A DNA stretch of 20,694 nt. Origin: Acropora yongei. Taxonomy: Eukaryota > Cnidaria > Anthozoa > Scleractinia > Acroporidae. Positions 9,880 through 18,967 of the stretch are shown here, in pieces. Numbering within the stretch: the first letter of the stretch is position 1; every line of letters starts with the position of its first letter. The notes beneath the pieces are model-generated. The model did not search any database, was not told where the DNA came from, and saw only the letters and a list, made by a program, of their open reading frames with translations. Where the stretch lies: assembly GCA_014634225.1 (NCBI GenBank), contig BLFN01000231.1:2577069-2597762 (forward strand). Direction: 5' to 3'. The translations under genes were made by a program, and so were the position numbers.

Positions 9880-10063
9880 TTTCAGCATCCCAACTGGCTG
9901 GAGACAACCAGTTGGCTATTTACAACTGCAGCCAAGATTAGTTGAACCAGGGACTACCAGGATTAAACTCAAGGAATGGTCTAAACCGGTCTTCAACCCA
10001 GGATGCCCAGATCTCAAAGCAATCATCCTAATTATTTCTAACTACTGGGCCACACTGCCTCTA
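9880..10063 (-). mobile_element. tRNA-derived SINE, family B
   Basis: The minus strand carries an A-box-like GGCCCAGTAGTTAG (10053-10040) and a B-box GGGTTGAAGACC (9999-9988). The family body follows (CCTGGTAGTCCCTGGTTCAA, then AGCCAACTGGTTG). The best preserved body of this family in the window. It lies upstream of the coiled-coil gene's coding start, in the presumed 5' UTR intron. Confidence 0.75.
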
Positions 10064-10164
10064 CCCCAATCGTTATTCTGTAGTATCTTGTTGACATCAG
10101 ATGAGTACGATGGTAAATTGCCTGCAACCCTGTTGAAGATCCTAGCTTGTATCAACTGAAAATT

Positions 10165-10480
10165 CTTTGTATACTACGAATCATATTAAGAATCTTATTT
10201 AATATTAATCTTTCAACAGACTTACAAAAAAATTGTAAGGCCTTGTCACATTTACCGGTAGATTCTTAATATTGTAAGACCTTGAAAGATCCTTGAAACA
10301 GATGTTAAGACACATTATTTCAAGACATTAGCCAAGATCTCACAAAATACCTACTCAGATCTTACAACATTTTGATCAGATTCTTTCAAAGATTCTCTCT
10401 AAGATCTTACTTAATTCTTCCTGAGATCTTAATACAAGTTTTGATTCTTTCTAAAATTCTTATAAGATAATAATATTTCT
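10165..10480. repeat. AGATCTTA-rich degenerate repeat
   Basis: A stretch dominated by variants of a palindrome-like octamer. Exact AGATCTTA is at 10357-10364, 10402-10409 and 10424-10431; near copies are AGATCTCA, AGATCCTT and TAAGACCTT. It is probably an old, internally repeated transposon or satellite. No coding potential. Confidence 0.55.
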
Positions 10481-11295
10481 CAATAAGTAAAGATAATTTA
10501 TTTCTTTTCTTACATGATCATAACTTACACTTTAGTTTTGTCCATAATGATATATTTATCCTGGCAATAGTACAAGGTTGTACAGGAAGTACATACAATG
10601 GCAGATGTGTAATACATGTACGGTATGTATGGGTTTGAAATCTCTGATACATGTAAAGTAGGTGGTACGAACTAAATACAACTAAATCTGTGCTTGAGAA
10701 TATGAAAAGCAATTAATTTGTTGTAATGTATTATTGTCTGTGCCCTAGCTGCCTAAGATTGGTTTTCAAGAATGGTTGACAGGGTTTAAGATTACCGTCA
10801 ATGACATTAAAATAATCCAAAATGCTGAGTGACACTGGGAGCTGCCATGAAAATTGAGGAGAGTTAACTGAAGGTCTGAGGCAAAGGATAAACTTCATGC
10901 TGAGTAAGCAAGCCACTGAACATTTGGCTATGACATTGATCTTGCTTGGATAATTATTAAATATATTATATCTCTCAGATAGTATGTGCGCTGTGATTGG
11001 CTAAATTTATTTAGCAGGCCGTATTCTACAGTAAGGTCTGCTGTATGGCCCGCTGTAAAGCCCGCTTAATTTAAAATTTCGATAAAATACATCTAGCAAG
11101 TTTTTCATGTTGTTTCTGTTTACATAAACTTGTAAAACTGTTTGAATCTTGCAAGAAACTATTTCAAACAGCCAAGAAGATTTAGTTTTTCGGATTTTGA
11201 CACGGCAATCTTTGTAGCAGTCGAACCTTCCACTTGACTTCGACTAGTTTCCTTGCCCACGCGCCAGATCAACCTCAGAGATATACCGGTAATCA

Positions 11296-11466
11296 ACATC
11301 TTACTAACCTCGTTTTCTTGGGTTCTGTATACTGTAAGTTAAGGATCCTCTTTTTTTTTTCCTGTTGATTTATGGCCCGCGTGCTTCGTGCTTGGGCCAT
11401 AAATGAACGGCAAAAAACTCAGTCCATAACTTACAGTACGGACCTCGAACTCAGTTAGTAAGATGT
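11296..11466. mobile_element. 171-bp foldback MITE
   Basis: Outer arms ACATCTTACTAAC (11296-11308) and GTTAGTAAGATGT (11454-11466) are exact reverse complements. Inner arms include CTGTAAGTTA with TAACTTACAG, and TTTATGGCCC with GGGCCATAAA around a GC-rich loop. No clear target duplication was found. Confidence 0.8.
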
Positions 11467-11624
11467 ATAATATAACAGTACTAAATAAATTTAAATGATA
11501 ATTATGTCTCATAAGTCTCAAGCTTAGAAAGCCATAAGTTGAGCTCTACCAACCAGAAAGAAAGAATGCAAAACAAATTACATCAGATGAAAATAAAGTA
11601 GCTAGACCAAATCAAACATTGGCT

Positions 11625-11715
11625 TATGATCAAAGAGAGATAAACCTCATGGGGCAGAGCAGAGAGCCAACAAACTCAACCCATTGACCTTAATTTGGGA
11701 AACTGAACCCCACAA
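11625..11715 (-). mobile_element. SINE family A fragment
   Basis: The minus strand matches the middle of family A (GGGTTGAGTTTGTTGGCTCT followed by CTCTGC and GAGGTTT). The promoter boxes are missing or unrecognisable. Confidence 0.5.
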
Positions 11716-11956
11716 ACATAAACATGAAAGGTGGAACACCAGTGCTTTCAATGCTTCCTAATAATATTAATGAATATGAATCATTGTTTCATTGGCAGCA
11801 ATTCTAAAGAAGCCTTAACTTTCAGCCACTGACAAGGCTATACTTAAATTGTAGGTCTTTATGAAGACACAGCAGAGAGGAGATGTATGGATGAAATTCA
11901 GGCTATTTTAAGCTTATAGAAAATATCAATAATAATTATTATTACATGTATTTAAG

Positions 11957-12256
11957 GTGCAGGGATGGCGCAGTGGTGAGAGCACTCACCTCCCACCAAT
12001 GCGGCCAGGGTTCGATTCCCAGATCCAGCGTCATATGTGGCTGGAGTTTGCTGGTTCTCTACGCTGAGAGGTTTTTCTCCAGGTACTCCGGATTTCCCCT
12101 CTCCTCAAAAAACCAACATTTGACTTGATCTGTGTTAATTGTTAATTTCAGTTTACATTGTACTCCCCATGCAATTAGTACTCCAGTGCTAGAATGACTA
12201 GACACTTAAATAAAGTTCCTTTCCTTTTCCTTTTCCTTTTCCTTTCCTTTCCTTTG
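11957..12256 (+). mobile_element. tRNA-derived SINE, family A, near full length
   Basis: It has a perfect pol III A-box TGGCGCAGTGG (11966-11976) and B-box GGTTCGATTCC (12009-12019). A non-tRNA body follows, then AATAAAG and a (CCTTTT)n-type tail at about 12215-12256. The least eroded SINE in the window and the reference for the others. Mobilisation would depend on a LINE partner not present here. Confidence 0.88.
12215..12256. repeat. (CCTTTT)n / (CCTTT)n tail array
   Basis: A pyrimidine-only array of about seven units at the 3' end of the family A SINE, likely generated at insertion and then expanded. Confidence 0.85.
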
Positions 12257-12760
12257 AGATCTAAACTATTAGTACACACGTAAACATTGACTTGCATACA
12301 GACCAACTTTTGAAAAGAAATACTTCATAGGGAGTAATTTTTAAGCCAAAGAGGTAACACTTGACAAATACCTTGGACTGCAGCAGAGTGTACAAAACTA
12401 CATGAACATATCTTTCTTCAAGTATAATACCCAATAAATGTATGATACTGACTTAATCCAAAGTCTAATGGATATTATATAAAGCCAACACCTTTAAGGC
12501 TCAATAAACAGATGCAATAAGCATTAGCCAAGCTTATCACAGTCTCCTGTTTCGCCACTTAGCTTCCCTCTTTAATAACTGACAGGTAACTAATCTCAAG
12601 CGGAATTTCAGTTCACCAAGCTTCAATTCTTTTCAAAATCATAATTCTTGTCAACAGCTCAAAGAAGAGTAAATTAACGCAATAGAATCGCGAATGAATA
12701 TGACAATCTGAAAGTAACCTTATTTACTTTTCGTCATTGAATCAGCAATGAATTTCTTAC

Positions 12761-12850
12761 CTGGCATATGTAGACGCAAATAAAGCGTAAAAACATACAA
12801 GGGATCATCTTGCTTCGTATAGAATAAATATTTCCCTTTCAATACACTTC
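12761..12850 (-). other. Candidate non-coding first exon of the coiled-coil gene
   Basis: The minus strand has a strong donor (GCCAG/gtaagaaa) at 12761/12760. The exon side holds a 16-codon open stretch from ATG, but joining it to the acceptor at 9743 meets a TAA, so it would act as UTR or a short upstream ORF. The left boundary (about 12850) is a guess. Its adjacency to the GC-rich foldback at 12907 is notable. Confidence 0.3.
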
Positions 12851-12897
12851 AGGGAGAAGAAGTGCTTCTTCTTCGGTGCCGTTTGTTTCTCGAGTTG

Positions 12898-12906
12898 AGG
12901 CACACG
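12898..12906 (+). repeat. Left 9-bp target site duplication
   Basis: AGGCACACG directly abuts the left end of the foldback. Confidence 0.85.
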
Positions 12907-13006
12907 TAGTCTCCTTCGCAGCCGCTCGGGCCGGAGTCACGCAACGCTCCCCGTGGGGACGGGGAGCGTTGCGTGACTCCGGCCCGAGCGGCTGCGAAGG
13001 AGACTA
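12907..13006. mobile_element. 100-bp perfect foldback element with 9-bp target duplication
   Basis: Arms 12907-12954 and 12959-13006 are perfect reverse complements over 48 bases around a four-base GGGG loop. Ends are TAGTCTCC and GGAGACTA. AGGCACACG flanks both sides in direct orientation (12898-12906 and 13007-13015). A 9-bp duplication is the hallmark of Mutator-like transposases among cut-and-paste families, so a MULE-mobilised foldback is the best guess. The GC content is far above the surroundings, and the perfect stem implies recent insertion or gene conversion. Confidence 0.9.
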
Positions 13007-13015
13007 AGGCACACG
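13007..13015 (+). repeat. Right 9-bp target site duplication
   Basis: AGGCACACG, identical to the left copy, directly abuts the right end of the foldback. Confidence 0.85.
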
Positions 13016-14038
13016 CCGAAGCCAGAATATTGTGGATTTTTTACATGCGCTTGCGTAGTTTTGTTTGTAATTGTCATGTATTGTCCACGAATAATACACT
13101 CAGTGGGTTGTCATGGACGAAGTTCCGGTTGAATTATTTTCGTTGCTCAAGCGAATCTGTTGCCAATTTTATTTACTCCCTTATTTATTTGCTGTTTTTA
13201 ACTGCTAGGATAATGAAAATAAAAGTTGTGTGGTTCTTTAACCTGGCTTAAAATTATGATGACCCGAAATATCTCTAACTACCTTAGTCAAAAATAGAAT
13301 ATTAGCAAATGAATCACGAGGCTTGCAAAAACTCTTGTCTCGAGTGCTATTTATACAGCAGTGTTGTAGTTTCTGGCCACTTCCAAAAAGGGCAAAACTT
13401 TATCATAGCGACACCGTTCGTTGGAATAAAAACTGGTCCAATTTTAACTCTTAATAGGAGAAACTAGCAGTCTGTTTTGAAAAAATAAATCTATATTTGT
13501 TTGTTAACTTCCATTTGGAGTGGGGGGAGGGGGGTGAAAGCCACCCTACCCCACTCGATGCACAACTCCTACTGAAAGAATCAGAGAGCATTGTTTCTTT
13601 CATTTTCTTTCTTTCCATTTGAACAATGGACTATCGGGCATCGCACTCATTTAACTCGTTATAAGGAGACTCAACACTTTTAACATTTTTAAGAAACTGC
13701 ACTATACTGTACGTCACTATTTAAAAATATTGCTCAACAAGACACAAGTTACTATAGCAATAAAAGGACCGTCTAAAAACAAGTTATATTTAGTCATTAA
13801 GCTTGTATCTCAAAAAACGAAATCGGTGACCCCTAATTTTCAATACTGAAAAGTTATTAGGTGGTAAAGGCAAAACCCTCTTTATGGTGGCTTTGAACCC
13901 TCTTCAGGGAATTTTCTTTTAACTTGCAGAGATTTTTATCTTAGCCTAGTCTCCTTAGCATCAATTTCATCAACTTGAAAACTGGGCCTCTCCACGTTCG
14001 TTTTTGAGATCAAAGCGTTTAAAGACGAAATATAGGGT
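13016..14038. other. Intergenic sequence without a supported gene
   Basis: It contains a 31-codon ATG frame starting near 13110 (MDEVPVELFS and onward) with no splice donor or domain. It also has a G-run (GGGGGGAGGGGGG near 13520) that could form a G-quadruplex. Nothing else stands out. Confidence 0.4.
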
Positions 14039-14155
14039 GCGTTTAGATGAATCTCTTGTTACTATGGTAAACTATTAAGACACATTAAGCATTTTGTCAT
14101 GCAATTATTGGTGTTTCGTATGGTACCATAACACTGGGGTTATGTGAAACGATAG
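14039..14155 (+). repeat. Dispersed repeat copy 2 (pairs with 3877-3999)
   Basis: It shares TTTAGATG, CTTGTT and the core ATTGGTGTTT, TGGTACC and GTGAAAC with the copy downstream of DNALI1, in the same order and spacing. Confidence 0.6.
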
Positions 14156-14343
14156 ACTGCAAAACAGTCGCATTTTTTGCGAACGCAAGCAACGCGATAA
14201 ATATTCAAATGAAAGGTCTGGAGCGAGTGTAGAAACGGCGAGGGAGAATGGGGAGGGACGCGAAGAAAACTAGTAAGACATTTCCTTAAGTTGTTGAAAC
14301 TGGTCTTAACATCATATCAAGGTCGTAGGTTAAAATCTCGTTC

Positions 14344-14600
14344 ACTTAGGGAGCGGGGATGAAACAGTTGTGCGATCACTCGCCTTCCACTAACCCCTCC
14401 CACTAAGCTCCGGTTCGATTCCGTGACTTGGGGTCAGTTATATATGGGTTGAGTTTGTTGGTTCTCTACTCTGCTCCGAGAGGTTTTTCTCTGGGTATTC
14501 CGGTTTTCCCCTCTCCTCAAAAATCAGCCTACGATTTGACATGAGTTGGTTTGATTTGATTATTGATTCCTGTACAGTACAGTACCTGTTGTACGCATAT
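14344..14600 (+). mobile_element. tRNA-derived SINE, family A, 5'-eroded
   Basis: An intact B-box GGTTCGATTCC (14412-14422) and body segments GGGTTGAGTTTGTTGGTTCT and GAGAGGTTTTTCTC are present. The A-box is not recognisable and the tail ends in a GTACAGTACAGTAC run rather than CCTTTT units. Confidence 0.75.
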
Positions 14601-14804
14601 CGATGGTTTGGCCACACCCTGTTGGGGTTAAGGTGTGTCACCTTGGTTGTATTATTTTGTTTTGTTTTTTAACTTACATAAAGTCCATTATCATTATCAT
14701 ATCAAATTGAATTCTCTAGGCTCAAATTCATTTCCATGCTGGTGAGGGAGCGTTCGTATTTCTCTCAAAATTAGAATTAAGACGGAGGTCCCGAGTTCGA
14801 ATCT

Positions 14805-15271
14805 AAAGCCTGGTTTCCATATGATCTGCAACGGTCTGCGACCATCGGAAGCTGTCTGTGTCGGTCTTAGTGCAGACGATCGAAGGCACAGGAAGCAAAT
14901 GTTTTCATTTAAATCTGAAGCGATCGCTGACAAGCGTACCACTAGTCGTCTGTAAAGCGAGGAGAAAAAGGAACGCGCTTGCTTCGAGTCAGATTGGACG
15001 TGTTTCAAGGCGAACAATAGTGAGTCGCCGATAGGAAGCAGATCATCTCAGATACACGTTTCCATTAAAAAATGTCTTAGTCGGAAGCGTCGAAATGGTC
15101 GGGGAAGTAGAACTAGATTCAACATTCCCGATCATCCAGACCGTGTGCCGCAGATCACCGCAAACGCCGAGGACAGACGTTTCCATACGTCTGCAACGTG
15201 GCGCAGACCTATCGGCGATCGTGTCGCAGATCTCAGACCGTTGCAGATCATATGGAAACCAGCCAGGCTTT
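14805..15271. mobile_element. 467-bp terminal-inverted-repeat element
   Basis: The left end AAAGCCTGG then TTTCCATATGATCTGCAACG up to CGGTCTG is repeated in reverse at 15234-15271 with one four-base insertion (CTGG). Inside, TTTCCAT and GCAGAC/GTCTGC motifs recur in both orientations, suggesting internal subrepeats. There is no transposase frame, so it is non-autonomous. The base sequence just left (GAGTTCGAATC) looks like a tRNA B-box, so it may have landed in a SINE remnant. No clear target duplication. Confidence 0.8.
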
Positions 15272-16440
15272 GACGTGCCTTTCGCAGGTGCGCACCATAT
15301 TACTTCACCATAAATTAAGAAATTCATTATAATAACTTAGCATGATTAAAGCTGTACATTACGATTGGCGCGTGAAATCTTGCGCATGTGCAAGAAAAAC
15401 CTCGACCCGTAGGATCGATCAAAAAAAAAAAAAAAAGAAAAAGAAATAATCGAAGCCGAATCCTTGAATATGAGCCTTACTTCCTAGAGTATAAGGTGAG
15501 CAAAGAAAAGAACTGGGAAGAGCCAAGCCGCAATGGAAAATGTCACGGTATGATTTTTACGGATTAACCCCAAAATTATGTTCAGGTACCACCAACTGCG
15601 AGCCCCCCTGCTTTGAGCAATTTTCGCAAATTGGCAAACAAATTTTAGCTTTACAAACGACTACATAAGACCGTCATCAGAGTAACTATGAATTTTAAGA
15701 CGATCTTAGATCCGAAAAAGCGAGTGTCTAAAAATAAGGAAAATGCCCTCTCCACTTGGCCTTCTTAAATACAGCGGTTTGAATTTTTTTGAGAGGAAAA
15801 GCACACACACACACACAAAAAAAAAGAAACGAAACCAAAAACAATTGATCTGCACGCGCGTTTTAAAATGTCGTACATTTCCTTGCCATTTTCGTCCTCA
15901 CAACGCCGTGAAATGGATAAATTTAAGACTGCCAGGACGACGAGATTACCAGACGATAACTTTTCAATTTATTTGTTTCGTTTTCTAGTCTAAATTTGAA
16001 GATCGGTAAATTCATATCATGACTTCGAGCTAAATAATCGTCCATTGTTGCCATTCAAAGAAAACATCTTGATTGTGACCGGTAAATGAAACTGGAGTCA
16101 TAGTTTTAAAAGGCACTTTACTTAAAAGTATTAATAAAACAGCTGCGTCCTAAAAGTGAAAAAAACTGAAAAACCTTGATTTTCGTCCTGAGAAAAGCGC
16201 TAGTTTTTGTTAACAGTGTGACTTTCGGCGCCAACACCGTTTGTAGCGATTTTTATCAATTATTCCATGCTAGCACAATTCAAGTAACCTCCAAATTATT
16301 ATAATTGGGACTAGACCTTTTCACGGTAAAATTAACTTTTTATGAACGCAGCTGCGATCAGAAACAATGCTTTCTTTGAGAATGGACGAATGGATTTGCA
16401 GTTAAATTGATATGGATTTCAGCCACATTGCACTCGCATT
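15272..16440. other. Intergenic sequence upstream of the PAN/EGF gene
   Basis: Poly-A/AG runs (15421-15450) and an (AC)n run near 15800 are the only simple features. No exon with matching splice signals and a known domain was found. Confidence 0.4.
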
Positions 16441-16443
16441 TAG

Positions 16444-16510
16444 CCAATCATAAACCCCTTACCAAAGCAAGTCTTGGCAATAGGTTTGTTTTAAACCGGT
16501 TATTTAAAAG
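16444..16510 (+). promoter_or_regulatory. Possible core promoter of the PAN/EGF gene
   Basis: A CCAAT box at 16444-16448 and a TATA-like TATTTAAAAG at 16501-16510 are spaced as in a classic promoter, 80-146 bases before the start codon. Motif-based only; it conflicts with the alternative that a splice acceptor lies at 16583. Confidence 0.3.
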
Positions 16511-16589
16511 CAAACAATCGCACATTTAGCTCAAAGTCAAAGTGCAGTTTATACCAAAGTGTAATAACAGCTCTTTTTTTCAGGTGTTT

Positions 16590-16964
16590 ATGGAGTCGAC
16601 ATTTCTCAGTTACGTTTCTGCCATTCTTTACTCCTGTTTTGTTTTTCTCGCGAAATATGTCGCTGCCACAAGCTTCAAAGGCACTATAGAATACGGCGAC
16701 GGAGATGTAATAAGATACGCAAACTTTGTCCCTTTCTACAACCATAAACTGAATCATTCTGTAGGAGAGACTCGAATGGTGAACAGCGAAGAAGAGTGCA
16801 TTGAGATTTGCACAGAGATAGAACACTGTTTATCAGTGAATTTTAAAACAACTCCAAAAGCAAATGCAAACAAGAAATACATTTGTGAAGTCTTAAACAC
16901 CGACAAATTTAACTCCTACAATTTCTTCGTGGCAGCTTTGGATTTCAACCATTACAGTTTTACG
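16590..16964 (+). CDS. Signal peptide and PAN-like exon
   Basis: It encodes residues 1-125. ATG 16590 is the first ATG in the frame and directly precedes the hydrophobic stretch. The donor is TTTACG/gtaagt, phase 0. Just upstream, CTCTTTTTTTCAG ends at 16583 and could be an acceptor from a non-coding exon, so the 5' end of the exon is uncertain. Confidence 0.88.
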
Positions 16965-18931
16965 GTAAGTTTTTTGACAGTCTTACGTTGCTCTAAGCTG
17001 CGATTTTAGATTGAAACACACGAAAACAAAGGCTCTTTTTAATCATTACATCGTGGTTTCTACCTGTACAATGGATGCTAATTTAACCAGTGTTTGGAGA
17101 TACTTTGAAAACTTTGAAAAGCTACAGAAATACCATCTGTAAGGACTGTTCTTATGAGTGCACTCTGGAATTCAGTTAAGGTTTTATGAAAAAAAAATGA
17201 ACCTAAATGTAGCTTTTCGAAAACCAAAGAAATTACAGTTTTTCCATGATAGACAAATGTTGTAGGGAACACTCTTCTCAAAGGTGACTTTGATAATGTT
17301 GAAAAAAAAAATATTTGTTGCGCTTGCTAATTAAGCAGAAAGGAAACAAGTTTAATTTAACATTCTCCCTCTGTTTTCTGCAAATCCGAAACCTGTAGGG
17401 AGCAGAATCTCATGTTGGGACTTTTAAAGGCGGCAAGAAAAAAAACCCTACAAAACAACAGGTTTGATTAATGTGCAAAGACAATGTTTCTTTTCCAGAA
17501 CACCTGGGCCGGTATGTCAGTTTACACTGGTTTAAGCGAACAAAATGATCCTCGGGCTTAAAAGGAAAGCAATGTTTTAACGGAATACCCAGAAATCAAC
17601 TGTAGTAATATTAAAATTTTCATTCAAACTGATTACGCCTTTCATTAATTTGCTTTTCTTCGTTACAAAAAAGTAATGCGTCTTTTGATGCCTTGGCTGT
17701 AGTTAACAAAAATGTCGTACTCCTTAGCTTTGCCCGAAGCGTTTTGTTGTTTCTATATGTAGAATTTTAATGAGGCCGCCTTTTGAGAAACAAATTTGAA
17801 ATTGAGAAAACAGCGTCATTAACATTTTCGGGCGTTTAGGGACCATTCATTATTTATGCCAGGGGGAGGGCTGGCAAGAATGAGGGGGGGGGAGAGATCA
17901 CCACAAATTCTGGATAGGCAGAGGGGGTGTCATTAGGTGAACTGCAAAGAGAGGGAGCTCTGTGAATTTTTTTTGGTTTTATTTTCAAATGCGTTTACTG
18001 CGATGAAGATGTGAGTATTATTTAAAGATAAAAGATTCACCCTAAAGTGGGTGTCAAGTACAACAGGACACTAAGTCCCCTACAAGGCATTATTTATGGA
18101 ACAGGTGGAATCGGCCTTAAAATCCTCTTCGAGAAGGATCACTCCATTTGGAATTGATAAAACTTTAAGATAAATATGCCATTTTGAAAATGAGGAAATC
18201 ACAGCGGGAGAAAGTGTTTGCACGAGGACCACCATGTAAAAATATATAATTCTGCAACATTTGTAACATATGAAAACATTCAGTGAAAGTAATATTCTGT
18301 GTTCTAAATTGAGACTCAAATGTGCGGCGCGAAATCGGAATACTTAACAATTATTCGCCGAAGGCGAAGTGATTATCGATGAATATTCACCAATAATCAA
18401 TGAGCCTGAGGCGAATAAATACACAGGTGATTATTTCAAAAAGAGAGAAAAAAAAACATTTCAACGTGAAATCATCTTCACTTACAGTGGCAAAACGACT
18501 ACTGGCAGCCATTTTGTCCGTCGAGGTGATTACCGGCTGATAATCCGAGATAACGAGCCAATGAGAGAGTGCGATTTTGTATAATCACCTGTGTATTTAT
18601 ACTAAAAGCAAATATTCTGAAAATTAAATGAGCGATTCCAGAGTTCCAATCAAATTTGTATAGGTAATCACATGATTTCGAGTGCAATTTGGAATAAATA
18701 AGAACTAGTAATTTTTTTCAAAGACGACCAAAAATGCACGAGCCTATAGTACGTACAGCGAGAGCAATTTGTAATTAATTTTTACAAGTGCATATTTTTT
18801 CCAAATTGCACGAGAAAGATCATGTGATTACTTATTAATAATATACATGAAAAAATTCGAAATGGTTAAGCAGAGGAAACGCACGCGCCATCCAGGGCGC
18901 GCACTTGATTTGAAAACAAGAGATTTGATTT

Positions 18932-18967
<36 letters not shown>

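Noticed and set aside
11957..12030. Functional tRNA gene
   Set aside because: A- and B-boxes are present, but no acceptor stem or anticodon arm folds around them; the body and tail show a SINE.
11946..12128. Open frame of 60 codons starting MYLRCRDGAVVRAL
   Set aside because: It is a translation of the SINE A-box/B-box region, a pattern seen whenever such SINEs are translated.
13110..13210. 31-codon ATG frame (MDEVPVELFS start)
   Set aside because: Too short, no conserved domain, and no donor to extend it; chance is likely.
12973..13251. 92-codon open frame
   Set aside because: It starts inside the right arm of the foldback and runs into AT-rich sequence; no domain or splice signals.
14697..15327. 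Three overlapping frames of 72-106 codons
   Set aside because: They fall in the 467-bp inverted-repeat element and mirror its palindromic content on both strands; no transposase motif.
16500..16826. Minus-strand 108-codon frame
   Set aside because: Opposite the signal-peptide/PAN exon, which has the better evidence.
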